From NCBI GenBank assembly GCA_973895155.1, contig OZ316893.1:12958001-13022000 (forward strand): 64,000 bases of DNA, in the 5' to 3' direction. Position 1 is the stretch's first letter; each line of letters opens with the position of its first letter. Under the pieces are notes generated by a model. The model saw only the letters and a list, made by a program, of their open reading frames with translations, ran no database searches and was not told where the DNA came from. Made by a program: the position numbers and the translations under genes. This DNA is from Marsupella aquatica. Its lineage: Eukaryota; Marchantiophyta. Positions 47,705 to 59,990 of the stretch are shown here, one piece after another.

Positions 47705-50700
47705 CACTAGTAGAAACCGGGGCAATTTAGACCATACCTTATAGGACTATGCCCACTAAGTCCTTTTTCCATACTTAAAATGACTCGCACCCATTGCACC
47801 GGTTTTGTTGAAGACTAGAAAAGACTATGAGTGTTTTATGGTTTACTAAAAGACTATGAGAAGTAACCTTGCTACTTTGCGAAGGGTGAATAGTCTAGCA
47901 CATCATGGGTTTTATTGTTGGCTTTTGATAATGGTCATGGGCGGGTACACAACTGATGTTTTGACCTCTGAACCAACATCCCGCTATAATGGTACTCAAT
48001 TTGGACAATGTTCACTTATGTTCAGGAGGGATAATTCTATAAAGAGGGTGATAGCAAGGGGCATATATAACTCATTCAATGGCCTTATTTGTGACCAAAA
48101 AGGTTTGGGGTTTAATGACTTCAGTGGGGTTCATGTTTAATATAGGGTTAGCAAGACTACAATAATATGTCACTCAGAACACTTTAGTTCATGGAGGGTG
48201 GACTACGGATGGATGGTCAAGATATTATTGGCCATTACTAAATCCATCTATAAAAGGCCGAGATACACAAAGGTAGATTTTTACCGGTCCTTTTTCATAC
48301 ATTAGAGCTAGGCCACATTCTTGCACCGGGAATATTGCATTTTAGGATTGGATTTAATGTTGGGCAACCTTAATCCTGATTATGGCACAATAGAATGCCA
48401 CTATGTGCCGACCATGTATGTGCAAATATGACCATTCATTGCCTTTTTAGGGTAATTTGCCAGGCCATTTTTGCCTTGTTGGAGTCCACTAGTGTTTACA
48501 GAACATATGCTTCTGTGCTCAACAGCTCACCCCAACGGTTAGGGCTTTGTAAATTCCTTCCCCTAATTCTGTTTAAGGGTTTACGCTTAACTTTTGGGCC
48601 GGACTAAACTACATGGGCAAGGCGCGGGAGAATTCATCGTGACTTAGTGGTCTAAACAAGGTGGTGGGGTCTTGGGTTGGGTGTTCGGGGTTTTGCCAAA
48701 GGGTTTTTCATTGACAATGAGCTTTCTCGATCAGTCCAAGCGCCATGCTGCCCTAAGTGTATACACTCTTGCCATCCCAAGCACCTCACGCGAGCTGTGA
48801 GCAGTTGCATCCTCCTGTTGTAAGTGCATTGATCTGCCAAGCGTTCAAATGCAAAGCTGCTAGCGTCTACTCCCTGTGCTGGTTGAATGTGTAGCGTTGT
48901 CTTGTGACGATTGAAGATTGCCCCTTACCTTTTACCGCCATCGCTGAATGCAGGATCAACCCGAATATAGCACCTGTGCAGAGGCATTGGGTGAACATAG
49001 TGAATGCCATTTGTGTCTTGTGCAAGGTTGCGGGCCTAACATTCTTGAGTCGTGAGCTGCAGACTACATGCGACTCCAAAGGAGGCATTGGGGAGGACAC
49101 GGTGAAGCAACAAGGAGCGGCGCGGGAGCTTAGAATGGGCCAACGCTAGCTGAATCCAATCCAGGAGATGTTGCGCTAAGGTGAGACTCTGAGTTTAGGG
49201 TTGCTTCAGTGTCCAAGTAGGTTTTCTCTTTGCGTCGGCAGCTAGAAGGTAAGCTCGGTCCTCATTTTGTGCAATGTCTGCCTGGCACTTGGTTCTTGAT
49301 CCCTACATTGTCGTCTGCCGCTCGGCTGCTTGCGAAAGGGATCGAACAGATTGGAGATCACCATGGACTGACATTCAGGCCTGGGTCAAGCAAGGAGGTT
49401 AGAGTTGAAGTCGCCTATGCTTGGCCTTCTCTATTTTCTCTGCTTGCCACTGCCTCTATTGTTGCTTACCATTTCCAGCTGGTGAAGCTGCATGCAGGTT
49501 GCATCTATTCTATGGGCGCGCTACGGGTGTTTTATGGATTGTGGACTTTATGTGGTGCGAGAATCGGTAACAACATGAACCGGCCCTCACATGAATCGGC
49601 CCTCACAGAGATCCAGATGCAGGGCCCTCACAGAAAAATGCACCTATGCAGGATGCACAGGGCCCTCATCAAGTGCCAGGTAGGTGGGCAGCTAGAGAGA
49701 AATCACATAATCCATACCCTAGAAGGAGCCAGAGTTATTGGCAAGGGATGCCTGATGATTATGATGATGACTATGATGGAGCAGAAGATGGATGGGATGA
49801 ATATGAACACCCAAAGTGTGGTAGAGACGGGTACAGAGGGCAATGGAAAGGTGAGGAGGATGATTGGACAAGTAAGTGCCTTGTGCTAGTGATTTTGTGA
49901 TGGTAGTAGAGATTTAGCTCAATATGGACTTATCTGATGTCTAGCTAGGGCAAAGAGTTCATCTTACAGGTCCATCAGTGTGGCATGTACCTGTTGGTAT
50001 GCAGACTCTGATTGGGACAATCACAAAAACAACAAAGGCCATCCACGTTCAGATAGGAGGCAATCATTCACAGGCGGGAGAAACGGCCCTAATTCTTCAA
50101 GACAAAGCAATTGGACAGGTGGTCCAGAACCATCTATGCGCCAAGGGAGAGGTAACTTGGTCATTGCAGAATTGCTCTGAAGTCCAGTGTATATTTGGCA
50201 GCAAAATTTATGCCTCATACTTACCTAATGGATCCCGTAAATGTGCAGGGACTCCAGGGAGGTTTGGACAATGCAATCCAGGCCGTGGGGGGAGATCAGG
50301 CCGTGGAGGGACCCCAGGCCGTGGGGGGACACCAGGCCGTGGAGGGACACCTAGTAGCGCTTCAGGGAGTACCAAGGCAGGAGACAGTAACAAATTTGGT
50401 AAAGTAGAAGTGAATTCCGAAGGTTGGATAACTCCCACATGTGGTGGTAAGAACCGTTGGCATTCTGACCTAAGAGGAGAAGTATTGCGTTGGTTAGATT
50501 TGAGCATTACAGAGTTTAGGAGTCAGAACAAAGCTGATTGGGCTGCTATCTGCAAGGACATTCTTGAACGGTGGGACTATGTTGGTAATGATGGTAAGGG
50601 CCCAGTTGAAGATTGCATATCAGATTATGCAATGAGGATTTTGAAACAAGAGAGGCATAGGTTGAAAAGGATGTGGATAGACAATGGTTCTAACAGGAGA

Positions 50701-53533
50701 ATGCCACCACCCCCATCATTGGAACTGGATCAATGGACACGGTTAATCAAAGGGTTCATGTCGGAGGCTGGACAGAGCAAGAGTGAACTGATGTCAAATG
50801 CTCGAGGCAAAGTGAAACACCTTTCACAGGTTGGGAGAGGAAGTTATGCTCCACTGAAAGAACAATTGGTAAGGCAGTGACATGCCTGATAGTAAGCCTC
50901 AAACTTATCATCTTGCTACCATTATTACATTTTCATTGACAATCAACACTTGGTTTCATTCATATGTATGTTGATGTGGACTGCAAAAGAAATTGACAGG
51001 TGAAGAACCATCAGCACAAGAAGTGAGAGAGGAGTTCATGAAACAAAGGAGTGAGGTGACAAGTGTGACTTCCAAACAGGTGATTATGTTGTAATTTTGT
51101 ATGTTCTGTGACTATTTGGCCTTGAGCATCAGAAAGAAATGTAGTAGGAAGTAAGCAACCAGTTCTTGGGGACAGTTATCTGAGATATGTAAGTTGTGTT
51201 ATGACAGGGAACTGTTACAACTCTCACAGAGATGTGTGAACGGTTGAAGTCATTAGAGTGTGGACTCCCTCGAGTGGAAAGTAAATTGGCTGATCGTTTG
51301 GATATTGTGGAGGCATCTGTAGCAAACCTTCTTGCATTAGTGGAATCTAATTTCAAGCTTGTGATTGAAAAATTGGGTGGTTCCCCCAAACAATGAGGGC
51401 AACATTGTACAAAGTGTGCCCTTGTTAACAAAAAAGGGAATTGGCAAATCTGACACAGGTATGGAAATGACACCGGCCCATTGTTCATTGTGTCCTATGT
51501 TCAAATGTTAGAAGTAAGTTTTCATGAATTGAGTGAATGGTTTGAATGCAGGAAGAGTGGAGGCAGAGAAGGACCCTGTAATCAGTAAACAGAAGGGCAA
51601 GAAGGTTGCTGAGATAGGTAACCTGCTATGATCCAGTACATTACATTTGAAAAGTGCATGGAGTTTTGTGAAGCTTAAGCCGGTTGGAGGTAATCTTTTC
51701 TGTAAGAACTGGTTGGATCAACTGGGATCTGAAGTGTCATCATGATTGATGTATCAGGTGATTCAAAGAGCAATAATGAAAAAGATGTGCCCAGTGCCTC
51801 AGTGACCATAGCCAAGGAGGTACCAGGTAAGTTGATGCTTTAAATTCCTCTATATGAATGTTGAGAAACAATTCAGTGGTTAATAGATTCAACTTGAATA
51901 TTGTGGTGTGTTTATTGATCAGCAGAAGCAGACATGGAGGATATGGCAATGGCAAAGAAGGGGAAGAAGGCTGTTCATAATGGTAAGGAGATAGTGACAA
52001 CTTTGTGGTTGGTGATAGTACATTTAGCACATGTGATGGGTGATTGACTTATGTTGGACATGACACTAAATTGTAGTTGATGCAGAGTTGACAGACTCTC
52101 AACCAAGTGGGAGCAGGGTGAAGCGACGTCGAAACTTGGGAGCAACATTGGATGCAAGTAAGATTGTAGATGCTTCATTTGAAGCAAGTACAATGTTGGC
52201 AGATACTGAGATGATGTCGCAGGAAAATCCTGCTACACAATCGGAAGTGTCAAATATGGATGCAGATTCTTTGAAGAAGAGTGTAGCCAATTCTCGATCA
52301 CCAGCACAAAACACTCGTGCCAAAGTCATGACTCGCAACCAAGGTATGAATAATGTCATGTATAAGCCACCCAGGAAAGCCAAGAAAAACAGCCAGGGTA
52401 AGGTGGAGGTGATAGCCACAGCAGAGCCGGTCCATAATCTTCTATCATGGGAGGATGACTCGTAGGTATCTATGGGTACAGGCATTTTGCGACCGGATCA
52501 TGCTAAATTCCATGGCAAAGTGGTCCCGGATGACCATGTAGTAGTGTTGTTGACTACAGTGATTGTATCTGATTGTAATTTGCCATTTTCGAATAGAGAT
52601 GATGATCCACCTCAGGAAATAATTGCAGATGCAGTAGGATCTCTTGTGCTCTGGCCAACAGAGTGTGTTAGTCTACAGTGACTGAATGCAAGTGAATCAT
52701 GTGAATTGTGTCACATTTTGACATTGCCTTGGAAAGATCCAAGAAATATCTGTACCAATTTTTCCATTTGGTAAAGAGGATGAAGGAGCCGTTGTGTGTG
52801 ACATTGATATTTCTGAATTTTGTATGTATGAAACAAGTTATTGATGTCAAACTATGGCTCTATGGTGATTGTCTATGATACTTGAATCTATTTTGTATCA
52901 TTTCAGTATTAGTGTGTATGGTATAGAGGAATACTTTGTGACCTTCTTTGTAGTCTATGATGTTTGAATCTGTGAATTCATATTAGTGTACATGGTATAA
53001 AAGATGGCTTTCTGAAACTCTATGTGTTCTAATGTTAACATGATGAATGGTGAGCTTATAGAGTGATTTCATTCCAAGTACACAATAAACATGAATGGAA
53101 TGTGTTATTTGTGCACAAGAGTGAGTTCATTCCAAGTAGTATAGTGGGGTTCATCACTCATATCCAGTTGACATGAAAGACTTATACATACCCCACAAAG
53201 TGTCTACTTTAGTCGTTTTATAAACCCACAAAGTATATTTAAAGAATACCCTCCATAACCTTTTTAGTTGTTCCCAACGATTACCATCGCAGCCCATAAA
53301 AGACTGAAAACGACTCACCAAAGTTACCCACACAAAGACTAAAAGAGACTGAAAATCCAGTCTATTAAACGACTTATAAACTAGTTCTATAAAGGACTCA
53401 GTTGATTATAGTAACAAAACATACGACTCGCAGTCCTATAAAGGACTGGAGTCCTTCCTAGTCGTTTTCAAGTCCTATACGGTACTGAATAGTCGTTTAA
53501 TGAGGTCTAAATACCCCCCGGTTTCTACTAGTG
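47705..53533. mobile_element. CACTA (En/Spm) transposon, 5829 bp, inserted in gypsy gag
   Basis: Left end CACTAGTAGAAACCGGGG and right end its complement CCCCGGTTTCTACTAGTG are perfect for 18 bp, and similarity goes on through ATTTAGACC. The 3-bp target duplication GTC is at 47702-47704 and 53534-53536. Both ends carry many subterminal (A)AAAGACT / AGTCCTTT repeats. Removing the element and one GTC restores a serine-rich gag frame without any shift, so the insertion is exact. A TNPA-like gene is present inside (next entry), but no long TNPD/transposase-like frame is visible, so it is probably non-autonomous. Confidence 0.97.
49575..52465 (+). CDS. TNPA-like or Transposase_24-like gene of the CACTA element, multi-exon
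   Basis: Coding-like segments in series, exon limits approximate. They are an acidic Asp/Tyr-rich part near 49705-49870, an Arg-Gly-Gly-rich part near 50250-50360, and a conserved-looking domain 50400-50880 with EVLRWLDLSITEFRSQNKADW, CKDILERWDY and SELMSNARGKVKHLSQVGRGSY. Then come a short exon near 51000-51075 (EEPSAQEVREEFMKQRSEVTS), a coiled-coil exon near 51210-51390, and a basic C-terminal exon 52088-52465. The W-x-K-rich domain ending in S-x-N-R/K-x-K-x-x-H-x-x-G-S/R resembles Pfam Transposase_24 (Ptta/En/Spm). A DNA-binding role is inferred. Confidence 0.55.
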
Positions 53534-53536
53534 GTC

Positions 53537-55196
53537 TGAGACTTCCTCTTCTGATTCCAATAGTGACGACTCTTCTAGCACCTCCAGTAGCGACTCAGAT
53601 GACTCATCTTCGGACTCAGACTCGGATAAGGACATAAAACCTAAGAAGGTGGACACAACCAATAAAGCAAAGAAGGAAGTGGAAAAAATGAAAGGAATGT
53701 TGTCCTCACTCACTAAGGAAATGAAAAGTCTGTCTGTGAATTTAGCTTCTATAAAAGGTCCAAGGAAAACACCACCACTTTTAAGACACAATGTTTGGTG
53801 TTCCCTTTGTAGAAAGATGGGGCATTATCCCCATGAGTGTCCCACGGCCTCCCGAGTCAATTATGTCTTCAATGATGAAGGAATGGTAGAAGGGAATTAT
53901 GAGGACCCTTCTTACCAGACTGTGTTCCCTGAAGTGGCGTATCAAATCCAGACCGGACCATCAACTCCCCCTCCTGTTCAATACTTTCCACCGCCACGAC
54001 AAATCTCCAATTTCAATAGGCCAGTATATAAACCTCCTATGGCACCACCAGGAGGATATCCCCCATGAAATCAAATGAATAGGGGTGAGTGTTGGAATTG
54101 TGGATCAAAGGATCATTATTCCCCTTCATGCCCATGGCCAAAGAGGGATACGGGGTATTCACCAATGTGTGGTAATTGTGGACAAGAAGGGCATCTTCCA
54201 TTGGAATGTCCCCAACCACCCAAGGCCAAGATGATGGTACGATATGTGAAGGACCCGCCTGCTGCACCAATAAAAACAGACTCAGCCGTCAGGTTGATTT
54301 ACCTAGAAGAAGACACAGACCCCCATTTTGAACAATGTCGGCTTGTAGATCAGAGTGAAGAAGTGACTCCCGACCAGCTTCCAAAAGTGAAGAAATGGCA
54401 GGATCTCATATGGTTACAACCGTTGGCGGGTATTACCTATGACCGTGATTGTGAACATTTAATAAAAGAGGAAGAAAAAGGACAGCCAAATCTAAGAATG
54501 CGCAATAGAGATAGGATCCTGAATATTTTTGCAACCACCAGGTCCAAAAAGACACAAGAAAAGGAGGAATTACAAAAGAAACCTCGAAAGAAATCTGAAA
54601 AGAAGCAAGACAAACCTAAAGGATCGGTAGCTGTGGCGAAGGACAAGGATGATGCAGCATATGACCGTTATGACCCTAAGTATTTTCTGCCAGACATTTC
54701 AAAGGAAGTAAAGGAGATACTCCAAGAAGAATTAATGGTAGAATCAGCACCAGTAGCAGAAGGTCCTATTGTAGGAAAGAAGCAAAGTCCTGGTGACAAC
54801 ATCCCTCTTAAGAAAGTTCAATTTGAAGTAGATCCTGTTCGACTAAGAATTGATGGCCTTCGTTCTCCTTACAATATTGTTGAGGATGTTAGTGGTTTAA
54901 AAGCCAACATTACCTTTGGGGAGTTATTGCGCTCCAATCCAAATTTTCGGAAACAAATGAAGACTCTAGTTTCTTCTAGGCGAAGATCCTTCAAATTGCC
55001 TAGTGTTCACCAGTGTATGCAAATTGAATCAAAGGACTATGGACCTCCAGAAATTGAAGTTCAAATTGCAGGTTGTGTGATTACCAAGGTACCTGTTGAT
55101 GGTGGCTCTAGTGTAAATATCATGACACAGGCTATTGCAACAGAGTTGGGATTCCTTAAGTTTGATCCTACTCCCAAAATGACCAGACCAGAGTGA
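53537..55196 (+). pseudogene. gag-pol: Gypsy Gag C-terminus with three zinc knuckles, and protease start
   Basis: Resumes gag after the CACTA element with a Ser/Asp-rich stretch, then three CCHC knuckles: CSLCRKMGHYPHEC (about 53800), CWNCGSKDHYSPSC (54090) and CGNCGQEGHLPLEC (54171). An in-frame TGA at 54066-54068 lies between the first and second, in an Arg-compatible (CGA) position. A long Lys/Glu-rich spacer follows. The retroviral-type aspartic protease begins near 55095 with VDGGSSVNIM, where the usual D-T/S-G is D-G-G. This frame stops at 55194-55196 because of a frameshift. Confidence 0.88.
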
Positions 55197-55719
55197 TACC
55201 CGCTGGAGCCATAAAAAAGGTGGATACTATAATTGGAGGGCGCAATTTCAAATTAGATTATATCATCATTCAACCTAGCACTCCTTCCTTCCCAATTCTT
55301 CTTGGACGACCATGGCTGTACATGGCCCAAGTTAAAGTTAATTGGCATGCCAAACAATTTTCATTTGGTTCGCCTCGAGTTATCCTAAGTTGGGAAGACA
55401 ACCCCATCAAGGAGAAACAGAAGAAGATGAGGGGTATACCTCTGAGTCCACCATCACATCTTCCGATGGGGAAGAAACACCTTCCAGGAGCAAGAAGTCC
55501 AAAGTGCAACTAAAGGAAGAGGATGTAAGATTTTTAGATATTTTTGAGTTTGAAGCACCAACATTAAATGAAACCAACGGAGCTAGTTCCCTGGACCACC
55601 CAAACTTGCACCATTTAACAAGGGAGACTCAACCCGGACCCGGATTCAATGAGACCCAAAATCCGGACAAAAGTCCGGATTGACAATTTAAGGACCCAGA
55701 CCCGGCTCAAAAAGGAGAA
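55193..55719 (+). pseudogene. pol: Gypsy protease end and protease-RT linker, frameshifted
   Basis: The frame 55193-55513 holds the second half of the protease, with ILLGRPWLYM. It then shifts to the frame 55342-55683, an acidic linker with SESTITSSDGEETPS and a stretch of CCGGA-type words, ending in TGA at 55681-55683. The RT frame opens in the same frame after that. At least two frameshifts are required within 300 bp. Confidence 0.75.
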
Positions 55720-57294
55720 ATGGAGGACTTCTGGAACTCAAAATCTTCTGAATTTTTTTCTGAGAATAATGACGGAAGTAAGGCACCTACTGGTAAAATT
55801 CTAAGTTCAACTGATGAGTCTGTTGACAATTATAAAGAATTTCAACCTATGGGGTTTACGGAGGGGATTGTGGATCCAAAAGCCTGTCAGAAAATTGAAA
55901 TAGAACCTGGTAAATTCCTTAACATAAGTAAACACATTCAAGGAGATTTGAGGGAGAAATACATAGATCTGCTGAGACAATACCGAGACGTGTTTGCCTG
56001 GAGCCACAAGGACATCAAGGGAATTCATCCTTATTTGGGACAACACCGAATTGATCTTCTTGAAGGATCGGTACCAATCTGGCAAAGACAGTATCGACTC
56101 AATCCTAAGTACTCCATTATGGTTAAAGAAGAGATAGATAAGCTAACTGAAGCAGGATTTATTTTTCCAGTACTCAGCAGCGAATGGGTATCCCCCATTG
56201 TCATTGTTCCCAAGAAGTTTGGACCTGATGGCAAGGTCAAGATCCGTGTGTGTCAAGATTATCGCAAGCTCAATGCGGTTACCAGGAAAGATCACTACCC
56301 CCTACCATTTATTGACCTCGTTTTGGACACAGTAGCCGGTCATGCTCTATTCAGTTTCCTTGATGGGTATTCAGGATACAACCAAGTTTCCGTGAGGGAG
56401 GAAGACAAGGATAAAACCACTTTTACAATAGATTGGGGTACTTATGCTTTTAATGTAATGCCGTTTGGATTGTGTAACGCTCCTGGAACATTCCAAAGGA
56501 TTATGATGATCATATTCCAAGAGTATCTTCATAGATTTCTAGAAATATTTATAGATGATTTTTGTGTTTTCTCCTCCGCTGAATCTCATCTTGCAAAGCT
56601 AAGACTTACTTTTCAGAAGTGTAGAGAGGCTCAACTTTGTTTACACCCAGATAAGTGTTTCATTGGGATGCAAGAGGGAATTCTTCTAGGAAATGTAATT
56701 TCCCAACAGGGAATCGCAATGGATGCAGAGAAGGTGAGAGTTATTGAAAATCTGAAGCCGCCCACTAACCTTAGAGAGCTTCGAGGTTTCTTGGGTTATG
56801 TAGGTTACTACCGGAGGTTCATCCGCCTTTATGCAGATCTGGCCATGCCCTTAACACAACTGCTAAAGAAAGATGTGGAATACCAATGGACAAAGGAGAG
56901 ACAACACGCCTTCGAGAAACTCAAGAGTAAACTTACTTCCACACCTATCTTAATTCCACCTGATTGGAATAAAGATTTCCATGTATACATTGATGCGTCA
57001 ACATTTTGTATAGGAGCGGTCCTAAGCCAACAAGATGACAATAAGAAGGACCATCCTATTTATTATGTCAGCCGACAAATGAATGCGACAGAGAAGAACT
57101 ATTCAGTAACTGAACGAGAAGCCTTGGGAGTGGTTTTTTCTTGCAAAAAATGCAGGCATTACCTCCTGGGAAACCAAAGAAATCTCTCGAGTTATTTCAG
57201 CTATGCACACCAAAGAAGCTGGAGGGCATTATGCAGTGAATGTGACTGTCAAGAAGATTCAAGCGGCCGGATACTGGTGGCCGACTATGCATAG
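55720..57294 (+). pseudogene. pol: Gypsy reverse transcriptase and truncated RNase H
   Basis: 524 codons open. RT motifs: EEIDKLTEAGFIFPV, RVCQDYRKLNAVT, FSFLDGYSGYNQV, FGLCNAPGTFQ and catalytic FIDDF at about residue 277. Thumb: LRELRGFLGYVGYYRRFI. RNase H begins FHVYIDASTFCIGAVLSQ and continues to HYLLGNQ near 57170. From there the sequence jumps into the integrase zinc-finger region in another frame, so the rest of RNase H and the linker to integrase are missing. The last 40 codons of this frame are out of register and not real protein. Confidence 0.92.
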
Positions 57295-58267
57295 GGACAC
57301 CTATCAGTATATCAAAGCTTGTGATCCTTGCCAAAGGTATGGTAGACCATCTTCCTCTTCTCATTGGCCACTAACCCCAATTCTACCATTGGCACCTTTC
57401 GAAAAATGGGGAATTGACTTCATAGGCCCTATCCAACCTGCTGCCGCTCGGACATGGGCTCGATACATTATCTTAGCAACCGACTATGCCACGAAATGGG
57501 TTGAAGCTCGAGCGACTAAGAAAAATGATGCAGCAACAGCCGCCAAGTTTCTATTTGAAGACATCATCACCCGGTTTGGATGCCCATTGGAATTGGTCAG
57601 CGATCGAGGTTTGCATTTTCTTAACCAAACTATTCAACATATCACTGACTTATATTTAATCAAGCATAGGAAAACAACTCCCTATAATCCCAAAGCAAAT
57701 GGATTAACGGAGAGGGCAAATGGGCTAATGGGGCAAATCTTAACCAAGATTGTGTCCGCACACAAAACTGACTGGGACCAAAAACTCCATTCTGCCTTGT
57801 GGGCATATCGGACAGCAGAGAAGATCACAACTAAACACACACCTTTTTACTTGGTATATGGCTTAGCAAGTATTGTGCCCATTGAGTTTGATCTTCCTAC
57901 CCACCGAATTAGTTCCATTAATAGATTAAACATCAAAACCAGTCAAGATCTCAGGCTTGTCGCTTTGGAAAAATTGGAAGAGGATAGATACCTTGCCTTA
58001 ACCGAAACAAATAAACAACAGCAAATGAGAACTGTTTGTTACAATCGGAAGATGAAGAAAGTCGATATAGAATCAGGGAATTATGTCTTATTATATGATA
58101 ATTGGCACATGGTTTTCCCAGGGAAGTTGCATACTCGGTGGTTAGGGCCATACTTGGTGAAAGAAGTCTTTCCCAATGGATCACTGCAGTTAACAGATTT
58201 AGAGGGTGAAGATTTACCTACTAGGGTAAATGGCTCTAGGGTCAAGAAATATCACATGCCACCTTAA
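57180..58267 (+). CDS. pol: Gypsy integrase, open, fused after an internal deletion
   Basis: Open from about 57180 to the TAA at 58265-58267; the first ATG is at 57203. Zinc finger H-x-H/C-C parts: GGHYAVNVTVKKIQ and CDPCQRYGR. Core: GIDFIGPIQPA (first Asp), LVSDRGLHFLNQ (second Asp) and NPKANGLTERANG (Glu). The C-terminal part GPYLVKEVFPNGSLQLTDLEG with NGSRVKKYHMPP is the usual gypsy integrase tail. The core residues are all present; it lacks its upstream junction because of the deletion in RNase H. Confidence 0.9.
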
Positions 58268-58292
58268 TGAGGTTTGCGAGGGCGCTGCACCA

Positions 58293-58308
58293 GTTGAGGA
58301 GGGGGCTA
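58293..58308 (+). other. Polypurine tract of the gypsy element
   Basis: TTGAGGAGGGGGCTA directly before the 3' LTR start TGTGAGATAAGG. Confidence 0.8.
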
Positions 58309-59130
58309 TGTGAGATAAGGATGTTTATGAAAGAAGGGTTAACTAACCATAAATTTTAGAATTTTTACGTTTAAGATCTCAAATGAGGCTGAAGAGGGAC
58401 CTGAAGACTACTTTGAAGTGGTATGAGACTTTCAAGCCCATCAGAGGTCAACCCGGATTGATATTAGAGAAGGAGAATCGACCTGGAACTTTTTACTATA
58501 AGCCATGATGAGATATAAAATTTTATACCGCGACTCTATTGAACAATAGCTGTCCATTGCCAAAGTTTTTAAAACCATAAGTCAAACACAGGCACGACCA
58601 AAGCAGAATCCGGATATAAGGAAGGAGAGTTGATCCGGCCTCTCACACCTCTCAAAGCCGAACTTAGTAGGTTTTGAGCTCCCGAGCGCATTAGGCTGTT
58701 TAAGCAGTAGAGTGAGGAGGCTCTACCCTTTTGGTAGAGGATCTTGGATCCGGATTATAGGACCAATCTTGCATTGCATGATGAGAGCCTGGATATGAGG
58801 GTACTGACTGATTCGTTGTGAGGGAAATGCCTACTCCACCGCTGGAAGTGAAGGCAGGAAGTTTTAGATCCTGATCGTGGATACATCAGTTGTGAGAAGG
58901 GAGGCTAGGTTGAACCGGACATCACCATTGCAGGACCGATTGAGTCCAGATTTTCCCCACGTTAGATGGACCTGCATTGTGGTTGACAAAATCTTGATGA
59001 AATTCTTCTGAAATGATTTTTAGTTGATCAGAAACGTTGCTGCCAGGTCGACCCAGAGATTTGTACCAGTGGTCGACACCGAAGAGATTGAACATTCTGA
59101 AGCCGCATCATTGTCGAGCTCGCCGTAGAG
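58309..59130 (+). repeat. Gypsy 3' LTR, first 822 bp only
   Basis: Matches the 5' LTR from TGTGAGATAAGG to GCCGTAGAG, then stops abruptly. About 2.8 kb of the LTR, including the coding frame, TATA region and right end, are missing, so no right target duplication can be seen. The sequence that follows belongs to another element or to rearranged host DNA. Confidence 0.92.
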
Positions 59131-59990
59131 CCTTGGGCCCTCACTCTTAGCATATTAAGTGAACCCCCCTGAGAACAGAACCCCCCTTGTACCCCTTCTT
59201 AATATTTTTATTGTCATTAAAATATCTCTTGTTAGTATAAAAATATTAATTTTCACTGTTAAATTTGACCCTTTTGTAACTTATAAAAGAGTTTTTTGAG
59301 TAATAGAAAACACCCTTGACTTTTTAAAATTATGAATGTCATATAACATGTAAACAATTCAAAAACATAGATGGTATTTATACTTGGACACTTGAGAGTG
59401 GATCCACTATGCTCAGGTATACTTTTATATAGGTCAATAAAATTAAACCAAATAATAGTATCTTTGGTTGCTTATAGACCTCATAAAAGTGAACTAAATT
59501 AACACTAGAAGGATCTAACAAAGAGAAGATTATGCTCTACTACCCTGGTCAGGAGGAATAATGGCATGATTGTATACTAATGCTAAAATAATTTATCCTG
59601 AGATTGGGCCTGAGATAAATAGGGCACGCCTTCAACCCTTTGCACCAAATGTTCAGTAAAGTTCTTGGCAGCTTCTTTTGAACCTGATGCATCAAACCAT
59701 AGATTAATAGTTGATTTTAGACAATACTCATAACACAAGGAAATCATTACTCAAAAATATGGAAATAGTACCATCAGATTTTCTTTGGCTGTAATTATTA
59801 CTTAGACATGGTGGGTAATTTTCCTGTCATCTCTGCAATCAAACAATTGATTACAATATAAGAGACAATATCAAAATCATATTCAAAGCCTTTCATAGTA
59901 ATCACATACTTGAAGTCTATTTGGGGAGAACATAATTCGATTTGGCATACATACAATAACATTGAAAGTTGCTTACCCTATTGTATAAGA
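59131..59990. other. Non-coding DNA between truncated LTR and transposase remnant
   Basis: AT-rich, no gene. It abuts the truncated LTR directly and lies on the 3' side of the minus-strand transposase gene, so it is probably that element's 3' region. The first bases include AAGTGAACCCCCCTGAGAAC, reminiscent of the C-rich end of the MITE at 26529, but too short to prove a link. Confidence 0.4.

Larger units (their letters stand above)
38098..59130 (+). mobile_element. Ty3/gypsy LTR retrotransposon, interrupted twice, 3' LTR truncated
   Basis: Starts TGTGAGATAAGG (5' LTR), has a tRNA-Asp-like primer site at 44887, an extra reading frame before gag, gag with three zinc knuckles, protease, RT, part of RNase H, integrase, a polypurine tract and the first 822 bp of a 3' LTR. 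The RT-RNase H-integrase order defines Ty3/gypsy; the primer site and upstream frame suggest a Tat/Athila-like lineage, which is inference. Two insertions are embedded: a 3164-bp solo LTR in the 5' LTR and a 5829-bp CACTA element in gag. Pol and gag contain several stops and frameshifts, and half of RNase H is missing, so it is dead. Confidence 0.95.

Noticed and set aside
49230-49704. First two thirds of a 219-codon frame in the CACTA element
   Set aside because: It crosses probable splice sites and has no domain; only the acidic part after about 49705 fits the multi-exon gene.
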